This document shows positions 5,937 to 12,082 of a stretch of DNA of 12,082 nucleotides, piece by piece; position 1 is the stretch's first letter; each line of letters begins with the position of its first letter. The translations under genes were made by a program, and so were the position numbers. The notes under the pieces are model-generated. The model did not search any database. It was given only the letters and a program-made list of their open reading frames with translations, and was not told where the DNA came from. This DNA comes from Bacillota bacterium (GTDB taxonomy: Bacteria > Bacillota > Clostridia > Clostridiales > Clostridiaceae): the NCBI GenBank assembly GCA_023440105.1, contig JAEXSY010000291.1:1-12082 (forward strand), written 5' to 3'.

Positions 5937-7118
5937 ATGATATATGAGATAGTGCATTTACCAAAGGACAAGTGGAAGGATACTATACTTCCCATAGGAT
6001 ATACCACAGATAAATACTACGATGTTACTGTAAATAACACAGATAAGGGCTTTTCCATCGAGATAGAAAAGAAGGACTTTAAAGAGCCAGTAACACATAG
6101 GCCAGAGGATTATGATTTTCCTGATAAGCTATATCAAGAGCATTGGGAGAACGCTTATGCTTGGGGAGTGGTGGTTAAGGACAGGCTGGTTGCTGCCATT
6201 GAAACAGATCAGGAATTATGGTCAAATCGTTTGAGAATTACAGAGCTTTGGGTAGCAGAGGAATATCAAAAACAAGGAATAGGACATGCACTAATTGATG
6301 TGGCCAAGGGGCAGGCAAGAAGGGAACGCCGCCGTGCAGTTATATTAGAAACCCAATCCTGCAATGTTAATGCAGTGGATTTCTATCTCCATGAAGGCTT
6401 TACCTTGATTGGAATGGACACCTGCTGCTATAAGAATAATGACCTGCAGAGGAAAGAAGTAAGACTAGAGCTTGGATGGTTCCTAGATAAAAAGAAGAGT
6501 TTAAAGCCTGAGGAAATAGAGATTAGAATGGAAACAGAGAACGACTATTATCAGGTAGAGCTGATGGCACAGCATGCCTTCTGGAATAAGTATGTCCCTG
6601 GATGTACAGAGCATTATCTTATCAATAAATTGCGCACAGATAAAGATTACCTACCAGAGCTCAGCAGGATAGCAGTAAAGGATGGTGAGGTTATAGGCTG
6701 TATAATGTATTCAAAGTCAAAAGTAGTGGATGGAGCCGAGATCCACGAGGTTGTAACCTTCGGTCCCCTATGTGTAGAGCCTAAATGGCAGGGCTGTGGA
6801 GTTGGAGAGCTGCTATTAAAGGAAACCATGAAGCTAGCGGCAGATAAAGGCTACAAAGGAATTATAATTTTTGGTGAACCAGATTATTATCCCAGAGTAG
6901 GCTTTAAAACCTGCGATAACTTCAATATTACCACCGCTGATGGTTCCAATTTTGATGCCTTCATGGGCATTGAGCTATCAGAAGGAAGCATGAAAGGCAT
7001 AAAAGGAAAGTTTTATGAAGCCGAGGCTTTTCATAGTCTTCCAACGGGAGAGATAGAGGAATATAATAAAAAGTTTCCACCACTAAGGAAGCTTAATTTT
7101 CCTGGACAGTGGGATTAA
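5937..7118 (+). CDS. Double-domain GNAT N-acetyltransferase fusion
   Basis: 393 residues with two GNAT domains. The N-terminal domain (about 70-182) has the acetyl-CoA loop QKQGIG (111-116) and the alpha4 element NVNAVDFYLHEGF (143-155). Before it lies an unmatched segment of about 65 residues. The C-terminal domain (about 195-370) is YhbS-like: TFGPLCVEP (274-282), loop QGCGVG (285-290), FGEPDYYPRVGF (312-323), AFMGIEL (341-347), KGKFYEAE (356-363). It is paralogous to the GNAT at 4189-4797. Both loops keep the Q-x-x-G-x-G pattern, so both domains may bind acetyl-CoA. An upstream in-frame GTG at 5928 overlaps the AGGAG (5924-5928); the ATG at 5937 is 8 bases after it and is the better start. 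It ends the methyltransferase-DUF2200 operon and meets a strong terminator. Tandem GNATs occur in aminoglycoside-modifying and mycothiol-type enzymes, but no substrate can be assigned here. Confidence 0.88.
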   Translation: MIYEIVHLPKDKWKDTILPIGYTTDKYYDVTVNNTDKGFSIEIEKKDFKEPVTHRPEDYDFPDKLYQEHWENAYAWGVVVKDRLVAAIETDQELWSNRLRITELWVAEEYQKQGIGHALIDVAKGQARRERRRAVILETQSCNVNAVDFYLHEGFTLIGMDTCCYKNNDLQRKEVRLELGWFLDKKKSLKPEEIEIRMETENDYYQVELMAQHAFWNKYVPGCTEHYLINKLRTDKDYLPELSRIAVKDGEVIGCIMYSKSKVVDGAEIHEVVTFGPLCVEPKWQGCGVGELLLKETMKLAADKGYKGIIIFGEPDYYPRVGFKTCDNFNITTADGSNFDAFMGIELSEGSMKGIKGKFYEAEAFHSLPTGEIEEYNKKFPPLRKLNFPGQWD

Positions 7119-7134
7119 TGCATAATTATTTTTA

Positions 7135-7176
7135 AAAAAGGATGCTCTGGAGAATTACCTCCAGAGCATCAAATTT
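7135..7176. terminator. Bidirectional rho-independent terminator between convergent genes
   Basis: GATGCTCTGGAG (7141-7152) and CTCCAGAGCATC (7159-7170) form a perfect 12-bp stem with a 6-base loop. It is flanked by AAAAAA on the left, which gives a U tract for minus-strand transcripts, and by AAATTTTT on the right for plus-strand ones. It ends both the double-GNAT operon and the VOC-TetR operon. Confidence 0.95.
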
Positions 7177-7761
7177 TTAAGTTCTAAATCTTTCTAATAA
7201 CATAGAAATGATTTTCATTGTTTCCTCCACAGATTCCTCTGGATCTGGCATCTGTGCAATCCATAGAGTAGCTTCATTTAAAGCACCGGAGAGAATATGG
7301 GTTAAGGCATCAGTGGATATGGATTGAAAGTACCCTTGCTGCTGCATTAACTGAAGCTGTTCGTTCAATAGCCTCATAGAGCCCTGTTCATCCATGCTTC
7401 TCCAAGTTCCCCAGCCTAAGACTGCTGGTCCATCTATAAGCATGATTCGCTTATTTTTTTGTTCCACTGCTGTGGTAACAAAGGCTTGGCATCCAAGAAT
7501 TAACTGCTCCCATACATCCTTGCCCATGGCGGATTCACTTTCAACCCTCTCTGCCACCTCACTCTGTACAGCCTCAAGTACTGCTAGAAAGAGTCCTTTT
7601 TTGCTACCAAAATGATGATAGACTGCTCCTCGTGTTAAATTAGCTTCCTTAACTATTTCATCCAGTACAGCAGCCCCGTAGCCATGGTCAGTAAAATGCT
7701 TTCTGGCCACTTCTTTAAGTAGATTAATTGTTTCGTTAGTTTCTTCTTTACTTCTTTTCAT
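7177..7761 (-). CDS. TetR/AcrR family transcriptional repressor
   Basis: A 194-residue regulator. The N-terminal TetR DNA-binding domain spans about 10-60. The helix-turn-helix reads LDEIVKEANLTRGAVYHHFG (33-52), followed by the usual SKKGLFLAVLE helix 4 start. The rest is an all-helical ligand and dimer domain, with a C-terminal DPEESVEETMKIISMLLERF helix typical of the family. The start has AAAGGAGA upstream. It is the second gene after the VOC protein (34-base gap, same strand) and has no promoter of its own that I can see. The likely arrangement is autoregulation of the pair through the 19-bp inverted repeat at 8267-8285, with release by a small molecule that the VOC protein binds or converts. 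The ligand is unknown. Confidence 0.92.
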   Translation of the reverse strand: MKRSKEETNETINLLKEVARKHFTDHGYGAAVLDEIVKEANLTRGAVYHHFGSKKGLFLAVLEAVQSEVAERVESESAMGKDVWEQLILGCQAFVTTAVEQKNKRIMLIDGPAVLGWGTWRSMDEQGSMRLLNEQLQLMQQQGYFQSISTDALTHILSGALNEATLWIAQMPDPEESVEETMKIISMLLERFRT

Positions 7762-7795
7762 GAAAAGTAGCTCTCCTTTAACTATTTCCTATTAC

Positions 7796-8230
7796 TCATT
7801 TGTCTGACCATATATCTTCAACATATTGAGTGCTTTCTTCTTGGGAAGGAGGTATAACCTTTATTACATCGATTAGAACACCGTTAGGGTCGCTTGTTAT
7901 GAAATGTCTCTGCCCAAAGACTTCATCCCGGATATCAAGGTGCAATGGGAGCTTTTCGGAAGTAATAAGTCTGTGATACTCCTGATCCACATCCTCCACT
8001 TCAAAGTTTAGAATCAAGCCCTGAACAGATTTTTGATAAGCCTCTGGAACAGTGGGATGCGAAGCATCTAAAAGTGCCAATTCAAAGGGAATATCACTCC
8101 TGGAACTTTTTAAGCTAACGTACCAGTCAGCCTCATATACTATATCAAATCCAAAGTAATCTGTATAAAACCTTGAACTTTCCTTAACTTGCTTTGTTAA
8201 AATAACAGGGTAAAAACTATTTATTTTCAT
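7796..8230 (-). CDS. VOC superfamily (glyoxalase/bleomycin-resistance fold) protein
   Basis: 144 residues, the usual length of a two-module VOC protein. The first beta-alpha-beta-beta-beta module starts at NSFYPVILTKQV with the FYTDYFGF helix (21-28). The second starts at GLILNFEVEDV (71-81) and ends in FGQRHFITSDPNGVLIDV (105-122), a hallmark of the branch. The place where glyoxalase I has its first metal-binding histidine (strand 1, around residues 7-9) carries Y-P-V. A classic metal-dependent glyoxalase site is therefore doubtful, and a toxin- or antibiotic-binding role is equally possible. It is the first gene of the operon with the TetR gene. The ribosome site is AAAGGAGAG. The promoter and a probable TetR operator lie 30-60 bases upstream. 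The ligand cannot be named. Confidence 0.87.
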   Translation of the reverse strand: MKINSFYPVILTKQVKESSRFYTDYFGFDIVYEADWYVSLKSSRSDIPFELALLDASHPTVPEAYQKSVQGLILNFEVEDVDQEYHRLITSEKLPLHLDIRDEVFGQRHFITSDPNGVLIDVIKVIPPSQEESTQYVEDIWSDK

Positions 8231-8262
8231 AGATCCACTCTCCTTTGTTATTTATAAAAGCA

Positions 8263-8291
8263 TTTTAACATACATACAGTATGTTTGTAAA
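8263..8291 (-). promoter_or_regulatory. Promoter of the VOC-TetR operon with a TetR-type operator in the spacer
   Basis: On the minus strand TTTACA (-35, 8291-8286) and TTAAAA (-10, 8268-8263) are 17 bases apart. The 19-bp inverted repeat AACATAC-TGTAT-GTATGTT (8285-8267), with perfect 7-bp arms, fills the spacer and touches the -10. This is the position expected for a TetR repressor that blocks RNA polymerase. Within it, ACATAC-T-GTATGT is a second, tighter pairing of half sites, so the exact register is uncertain. A TATAAA nearer the gene is an alternative -10 without a good -35. Confidence 0.75.
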
Positions 8292-8320
8292 AAATTATTT
8301 GTAATAAATGAAATAATTTT
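8289..8320 (-). terminator. AT-rich hairpin terminator after the DMT pair
   Basis: Read on the minus strand, AAAATTATTT (8320-8311) and AAATAATTTT (8300-8291) form a perfect 10-bp stem with a 10-base loop, ending in a run of six T. It lies about 20 bases after the stop of the second DMT gene and directly abuts the -35 of the next operon. The stem has no G or C, so it may be leaky. Confidence 0.55.
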
Positions 8321-8341
8321 ACAATTAGGTGCGCTCTATTT

Positions 8342-8803
8342 TTATATCTCTTCAATTACCTTAAGCCTTTCTTCCTTTTCCTTCCCATCAATCTTTACGT
8401 TAATTATCAGTCCAATTATAAACAGAATCCCTCCAATTATCTTCCCAGGAGAGAGGACCTCAAAATATACATAGTCTATAATAGCACTGGTAAGTATTTG
8501 ACCTATAAAACGGAGGAGTATAATATACACCGCTGGTAATTTAGAAACTACTAAGTTAGCCAAATAGGTTGTTAAAACACCGATAAAGCCACCTAAAAAA
8601 TAGGGAAGAGGGATTCCTCTTAAAGAGCTGTAATCAGGAGTGAATCGTATCATTACGGCACTAAGTATAAGGGAAGCTACAGCAGCTACTAAATAGTTTA
8701 TATAAACTCCATTTATCATCCCTTCCCTTTGGGACACCTTTCCGCCTATTATCATGTTTATAACTATTGAAACACCTGCTAAAAGTGAAAGTATTATATA
8801 CAT
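8342..8803 (-). CDS. DMT superfamily transporter subunit, YdcZ/DUF606-like (second of pair)
   Basis: 153 residues with five predicted membrane helices (about 2-20, 31-53, 67-87, 92-111, 119-137) and a charged C-terminal tail (KIDGKEKEERLK). Typical DUF606 features are the small-residue-rich helix 1 (LSLLAGVSIVINMIIGGKV), PYFLGGFIGVLTTYLAN in helix 3, and helix 4 with IGQILTSAIID. By the positive-inside rule the tail is cytoplasmic, giving N-out/C-in. That is opposite to its partner, so the two may form an antiparallel ten-helix unit like a split EamA transporter. The start has AGGAGGT on the minus strand and lies 11 bases after the partner's stop, indicating tight co-translation. The cargo is unknown; small-molecule efflux is the family's presumed role. 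Confidence 0.85.
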   Translation of the reverse strand: MYIILSLLAGVSIVINMIIGGKVSQREGMINGVYINYLVAAVASLILSAVMIRFTPDYSSLRGIPLPYFLGGFIGVLTTYLANLVVSKLPAVYIILLRFIGQILTSAIIDYVYFEVLSPGKIIGGILFIIGLIINVKIDGKEKEERLKVIEEI

Positions 8804-8814
8804 TGTTTTACCTC

Positions 8815-9237
8815 CTATAAAATTATCATTGATGCAATACCCAGGGAAATTACAGAAAGACCTAGTAATTTTTCTTTTTTTATTCTATGAACAGGCATAC
8901 CGAAGAGTCCAAAGTGATCTACGAGGCTGGACATAATAAGCTGACCAAATAGCGACAATGAGCTTGCAAGGGTTACTCCTATATTAGGAATAATAAAGTT
9001 GTTTAAAAGTATAGTCACAAGATTCAATATTCCTGGAAGATAAAATATTATGGATAGCTTTCTTAAGCTTAAAAGTTTAAATTTCTTTACTCTAGAAATT
9101 CCAATAATCAGGATAAGTCCTAAGGAATAATATATAAGTGTACTTCTGTAGGGCCCTATTATACCTGTGAGCATTCCATTGAAAAAGACCATTATGGCAA
9201 GGATAACTCCATTTATAAGTGAAAGCTTTTTATACAT
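8815..9237 (-). CDS. DMT superfamily transporter subunit, YdcZ/DUF606-like (first of pair)
   Basis: 140 residues, five predicted membrane helices (about 7-25, 31-48, 63-83, 88-110, 124-140). Basic residues lie at the N-terminus (MYKK), in the loop SRVKKFKLLSLRK (49-61) and in HRIKKEK (about 117-123), which predicts N-in/C-out. Helix 4 contains LASSLSLFGQLIMSSLVDHFG, aligning with the partner's IGQILTSAIIDYVYF. The two are therefore diverged halves of the same duplicated fold, though sequence similarity is low. It is the first gene of the pair, divergent from the Crp/Fnr regulator gene across a 93-base region holding a regulator-type palindrome. The ribosome site is weak (GAAGTGAT). Function is inferred from family only. 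Confidence 0.83.
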   Translation of the reverse strand: MYKKLSLINGVILAIMVFFNGMLTGIIGPYRSTLIYYSLGLILIIGISRVKKFKLLSLRKLSIIFYLPGILNLVTILLNNFIIPNIGVTLASSLSLFGQLIMSSLVDHFGLFGMPVHRIKKEKLLGLSVISLGIASMIIL

Positions 9238-9265
9238 CTATGGATCACTTCTTTCTTTACAATTA

Positions 9266-9293
9266 TTTACTAATAGAATAATATATTGATAAT
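9266..9293 (+). promoter_or_regulatory. Candidate promoter of the Crp/Fnr-family regulator gene
   Basis: TTTACT (9266-9271) and GATAAT (9288-9293) are 16 bases apart, predicting a start near 9300. The palindrome at 9301-9318 would then lie at about +1 to +18, suited to autorepression. On the other strand TATTAT (9283-9278) is a possible -10 for the DMT pair, with no clear -35, as expected if an activator is needed. Confidence 0.45.
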
Positions 9294-9300
9294 GATTCAG

Positions 9301-9318
9301 ACGTGACGTATGTCATGT
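9301..9318. promoter_or_regulatory. Crp/Fnr-type operator palindrome
   Basis: AC-G-TGAC-GTAT-GTCA-T-GT is an 18-base palindrome with one mismatched pair; its core is TGAC-N4-GTCA. It lies directly before the ribosome site (AAGGAGG, 9320-9326) of the Crp-like gene. Relative to the divergent DMT pair it is centred about 38-42 bases upstream of the probable start, the class II activation position for Crp-type regulators. That the adjacent protein binds it is an inference. Confidence 0.6.
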
Positions 9319-9330
9319 TAAGGAGGATTT

Positions 9331-10011
9331 ATGAAAAGAATTTTAGATAAGAAGCTTTTAAGAGCTTATATTGATAAACATAATATAGAAGAGATCTTTC
9401 ATGAGGATTTAATTAAAATTATGGAGCTTCACTACTATGAAAAGAATGAAAGCATCTTTATAGCAGAAAGTAATCTAGAATACTACTATTTGCTTGTGGA
9501 GGGTAGGGTGAGAATTTCATATCTTTTTGAGAATGGCAAAGCAATGATTTTAAAGATTTATAGGCCCTTCAACACCATTGGAGATTTAGAGCTTTTAAAG
9601 GGTAGGCCCATAACCTGTGATATTGAAGCCATGGAGGATACCTACTTAATAGCTATTTCTTCAGATATCTTAAGAAAAGCTTATATGGATAATCCTCAGT
9701 TTCTCCGCCATTTAGTAGATACCTTAAGTGAAAAGCTGCATGCCACTATCAATAACAGCTCTTATAATTTTGTGTATCCCCTTATAAATAGATTATCCAG
9801 CTACTTAGTTGATTGCCTAGGAGATAAAGGCTATATTGATATAACCTCTTCTTTGCTGCAGATTTCTCAATTTTTAGGGACAACCTATAGACATTTAAAT
9901 AGAACTATAAAGGAGCTTGAAGAAAAAGAGATTATAAAATACAAGGATAAAAAGATATATGTACTTGATGAAGCCATGCTTCGGGAGCTCTCTAAGAATT
10001 TATATGTTTAA
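9331..10011 (+). CDS. Crp/Fnr family transcriptional regulator, YeiL-like
   Basis: 226 residues. The cyclic-nucleotide-binding-like beta-roll spans about 20-115, with YYYLLVEGRVRISYLFENGK (51-70) as the core strands and a GDLELLKGRPI segment (84-94) where Crp has its phosphate-binding cassette. The R-S/T pair that binds cAMP phosphate is not present in the normal form, so cAMP is unlikely to be the ligand. The dimer helix is about 115-145. The C-terminal winged helix (about 170-226) has its helix-turn-helix in LLQISQFLGTTYRHLNRTIK (175-194). The NRLSSYL and FLGTTYRHLNR patterns resemble E. coli YeiL. Two cysteines (C96, C162) are too few for a classic Fnr iron-sulfur cluster. The start has an ideal AAGGAGG. 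It probably controls the divergent DMT pair and itself. Confidence 0.85.
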   Translation: MKRILDKKLLRAYIDKHNIEEIFHEDLIKIMELHYYEKNESIFIAESNLEYYYLLVEGRVRISYLFENGKAMILKIYRPFNTIGDLELLKGRPITCDIEAMEDTYLIAISSDILRKAYMDNPQFLRHLVDTLSEKLHATINNSSYNFVYPLINRLSSYLVDCLGDKGYIDITSSLLQISQFLGTTYRHLNRTIKELEEKEIIKYKDKKIYVLDEAMLRELSKNLYV

Positions 10012-10140
10012 TATAGATTTCTAATAATAGCACAAAATATCACTCATCATTATCTAGGAGATAGTATAATTACAATAAATGGAACATGATTCTTTAAAGC
10101 TATATCTAAACTTAGTATAATGATAGGAGTGATTATTATA

Positions 10141-11007
10141 ATGGAAAACAATATTAACTTTTATAGGCACCATGACATTATGACGGAAATTAAAACCATG
10201 AAAGCTATGGTTACTAATATACCAAAGGATATAAATAGCATTGTATCCTATGTTCAAAATATACTTCTTCATCAGCATTGGACCGAGGCTTATGGAGTAA
10301 AGCTTAGTGAAGAGAGGAAACAGGAGCCCTTTATACGAAGCTTTGAGGATAAGCTTATATTCTTAAGTAATCTTGGATATACCCATGTGTCAGAGAAAAA
10401 GACAAGTGAAAATAAGATGATAGGAATATGTCGTGATTTTTCCGTAGCTGCGGCTGCCCTTTGCAGAGAGGCAGGTATTCCTGCTAGGGCTAGATGTGGC
10501 TTTGCAGCTTATTTTGAAAAAGGAAAGTATATTGACCACTGGGCACTTGAATATTGGAACCATGACAAGCAGCAGTGGGTAATGGTTGATGCACAGCTGG
10601 ACGACCTTCAGCAAGATGCATTAAAGCTGCCCTTTGATCCTCTCAATGTACCAGAAGAATATTTTATAACAGGTCCAAGAGCCTGGAAGCTGTGTCGAGA
10701 AGGCTTAGCTGACCCTCAGTTATTCGGGATTTTTAAGTGGTGGGGCTACGATTATTTAAGATGCAATCTTATCCTGGATGCTAATTCGTTATTAAAGCTT
10801 CCTATGCAGCCCTGGGATATGTGGAAAGGCTATAAGAATAAGCCAATAGAGGAATGGATGGAGAAGGATTTTCAGGTGATGGATGAATTAGCTGCACGAG
10901 TAATTAATGTAGATAATAACCTTCAGGGATTATATGATTTTATTCAAGGAAATAAAAGGATAAGAGTACCTGAGAATTTAGATGAGGTTATCAATAGCTT
11001 AGAATAA
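10141..11007 (+). CDS. Transglutaminase-like cysteine protease-fold protein, cytoplasmic
   Basis: 288 residues with the papain-like transglutaminase core in the middle. The catalytic triad is visible: C97 in GICRDFS, H133 in DHWALEYWN and D150 in VMVDAQ. AALCREAGIPARARCGFA (106-122) is the standard helix and strand after the cysteine. There is no signal peptide or membrane helix, so it should act inside the cell, unlike the many exported bacterial members. The N-terminal 90 residues and the tryptophan-rich C-terminal half (FKWWGYDY, QPWDMWKGY) are outside the core. An upstream ATG at 10120 has no ribosome site; the ATG at 10141 follows AGGAG (10125-10129) by 11 bases and is preferred. The AraC regulator gene starts 10 bases after its stop. 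It could be a protease, amidase or acyltransferase; the substrate is unknown. Confidence 0.85.
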   Translation: MENNINFYRHHDIMTEIKTMKAMVTNIPKDINSIVSYVQNILLHQHWTEAYGVKLSEERKQEPFIRSFEDKLIFLSNLGYTHVSEKKTSENKMIGICRDFSVAAAALCREAGIPARARCGFAAYFEKGKYIDHWALEYWNHDKQQWVMVDAQLDDLQQDALKLPFDPLNVPEEYFITGPRAWKLCREGLADPQLFGIFKWWGYDYLRCNLILDANSLLKLPMQPWDMWKGYKNKPIEEWMEKDFQVMDELAARVINVDNNLQGLYDFIQGNKRIRVPENLDEVINSLE

Positions 11008-11017
11008 GGTGATGAAT

Positions 11018-11869
11018 ATGTCCTATATCAGTTCTATGAAAAAGGCATTAGATTATATTGAAAGTAACCTGCAGGAGGATATTGATTTGTCTGCTGTAGC
11101 CAGAGAAGCAGGTTATTCTCTTTATCATTTTCATCGTGTTTTTAAAGGTATCGTAGGGGATTCTCTTAAGGATTACGTTAGGAAGAGAAGATTTACAGAG
11201 GCAGCTAAGGAGCTTGTGTACACAAATAAATCTATTGTGGAAATTGCCATAAGCTATGGCTATGAATCAAGAGAAGCCTTTAGTAGAGCCTTTGAAAGGG
11301 TTTATGGGAGAAATCCATCTGAGGTAAGACGAGACAATTTACTTTATTTCATAAGAGAGCCAATAAACCTTGAGTATATGCTCTTTCAGCTAAAATTAAA
11401 TAAAGAAGGATTAAAACCCTTCTACCGGAGGCTTCCTGAAAGATATGTGGTGGGGAAGAAATGGACAGTGAAGTCTGATGGGAGTAACCTACAGGACATT
11501 CCCCTCCTGTGGCAAAGGTGGAATAGGGAGAGGGAAAGTGAAAAAATAATTGAATGTAAAAATCCCCATGAAGTTATGGGTATTTGTGCATTTTCAGAGG
11601 GAGAGGCTTTTGATTATATTATAGGATGTGAGGTTAAAGCTATAGACCAGGTCCCAAAGGACATGGAGATATATAGATTAGAGCCCTCTCTTTATGCGGT
11701 TTTCAAAGTCATTGGACCAATAACTGAAAGTGTACAAAAGACCTGGGGCTATATTTATTCTGTATGGCTTAGTGAGTCAGGCCATACCCATAGAAATATC
11801 GAAGATATTGAATGCTACTATTATAATGAAGGTGAGCTAGCTGCGGAGCTTTACTTGCCTATTGAATAA
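11018..11869 (+). CDS. AraC family regulator with C-terminal GyrI-like ligand-binding domain
   Basis: 283 residues. The N-terminal AraC DNA-binding domain (about 5-105) has two helix-turn-helix units: DLSAVAREAGYSLYHFHRVF (23-42) and SIVEIAISYGYESREAFSRA (72-91), followed by the hallmark FERVYGRNPSEVR. The C-terminal half (about 125-283) is a GyrI-like/AraC effector-binding domain: RYVVGKKW (142-149), LYAVFKVIGPI (225-235), WGYIYSVWL (243-251) and the final AELYLPI (276-282), whose E277 is the usual buried acid that meets cationic ligands. This domain order is that of the Rob/BltR-like multidrug sensors. Of three in-frame starts (GTG 11009, ATG 11012, ATG 11018) the last is chosen because AAGGTGAT (11006-11013) is a good anti-16S match just before it. 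It is transcribed with the transglutaminase gene. Confidence 0.9.
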   Translation: MSYISSMKKALDYIESNLQEDIDLSAVAREAGYSLYHFHRVFKGIVGDSLKDYVRKRRFTEAAKELVYTNKSIVEIAISYGYESREAFSRAFERVYGRNPSEVRRDNLLYFIREPINLEYMLFQLKLNKEGLKPFYRRLPERYVVGKKWTVKSDGSNLQDIPLLWQRWNRERESEKIIECKNPHEVMGICAFSEGEAFDYIIGCEVKAIDQVPKDMEIYRLEPSLYAVFKVIGPITESVQKTWGYIYSVWLSESGHTHRNIEDIECYYYNEGELAAELYLPIE

Positions 11870-12082
11870 AGAGCTTTAGATGGCTTGCCTTTTGCCGGGT
11901 AATTGATGCGCTTTTGCTTACTTAATATTATTATCTATAGAAGGATTTTTATGGCAGAATTGAAAAAAGAAAATGGTGTCCAAAATGCAGCAGATATTAT
12001 AGAAAAAATATGCACAAAAGAAATATCATAATAAGGGAAGAATATTATTATTGATAAGAATTACCAGGGCAAGGGTCATAAT
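11870..12082 (+). other. End region without a convincing gene; possible broken small reading frame
   Basis: AAGGA (11941-11945) followed by ATG at 11951 opens a 26-codon frame ending at 12031 that matches nothing I know. In the -1 frame the same stretch reads KRKWCPKCSRYYRKN, a zinc-knuckle-like CPKC, ending at 12054 and lacking its own start. A base change in the A-rich run at 11963-11973 would join the two into a small CPKC protein, so this may be a decayed gene. No clear terminator for the AraC gene is visible. Confidence 0.25.

Noticed and set aside
7394..7615. Plus-strand open frame opposite the TetR gene
   Set aside because: It is composed of serine/threonine/proline-rich antisense codons over a well-supported TetR gene and has no ribosome site.
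10093..10121. TTTAAA-17-TATAAT as the transglutaminase promoter
   Set aside because: Transcription would start near 10128, inside the ribosome site, so the transcript could not be translated normally. The TATAAT at 10065-10070 has no visible -35.
10054..10614. Minus-strand frames over the transglutaminase gene (10054-10278, 10390-10614)
   Set aside because: They are antisense to a gene with an intact catalytic triad and show no domain or ribosome site.
11957..11976. Programmed -1 frameshift on the AAAAAAG run
   Set aside because: The run is not in the X-XXY-YYZ register relative to the ATG frame, so the classic slippery arrangement is absent.

Overview
The window looks like chromosomal DNA of a low-GC Gram-positive anaerobe of the class Clostridia. 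The evidence is AT-rich intergenic DNA, strong AGGAGG-type ribosome binding sites, AGA/AGG-dominated arginine codons in most genes, and a partial choloylglycine hydrolase that closely resembles the Clostridium perfringens bile salt hydrolase as I remember it. The species cannot be named from this sequence alone. No rRNA, tRNA, CRISPR array, phage gene or intact insertion sequence is visible.

Layout. (1) 1-666: the 3' two thirds of a bile salt hydrolase/penicillin acylase gene cut by the window edge. (2) 667-873: a strongly self-complementary intergenic region ahead of a complete, cytoplasmic GH31 alpha-glucosidase (874-3177) that ends at a clear terminator. (3) 3250-3617: a relic ABC-transporter ATPase gene with an internal deletion, a frame change and no Walker A motif. 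(4) 3618-7118: an acetyltransferase-rich stretch made of two single-domain GNAT genes, a terminator, then a SAM methyltransferase, a DUF2200 protein and a double-GNAT fusion. The C-terminal half of the fusion is a paralogue of the second GNAT. A perfect 12-bp-stem bidirectional terminator closes this block against the convergent genes that follow. (5) 7177-8230, minus strand: a VOC/glyoxalase-fold protein followed by its probable TetR repressor, with a 19-bp inverted repeat in the promoter spacer. (6) 8342-9237, minus strand: a pair of five-helix DMT/YdcZ (DUF606) proteins with apparently opposite topology, divergent from a Crp/Fnr-family (YeiL-like) regulator at 9331-10011. A palindrome in the shared intergenic region is well placed to couple the two. 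(7) 10141-11869: a cytoplasmic transglutaminase-fold protein and an AraC regulator with a GyrI-like ligand domain, 10 bp apart. (8) 11870-12082: no convincing gene, only a possible broken small reading frame.

Taken together this is an accessory 'sense and modify or export small molecules' region. Three regulator/effector modules (TetR-VOC, Crp-DMT pair, AraC-transglutaminase) sit next to modifying enzymes (four GNAT domains, a methyltransferase, a hydrolase). Each module belongs to a known family type. The least explained items are the structured intergenic element at 697-843, the relic ABC gene, the differing origin of the two paralogous GNATs, and the transglutaminase-AraC pair. I found no convincing new multi-gene system.
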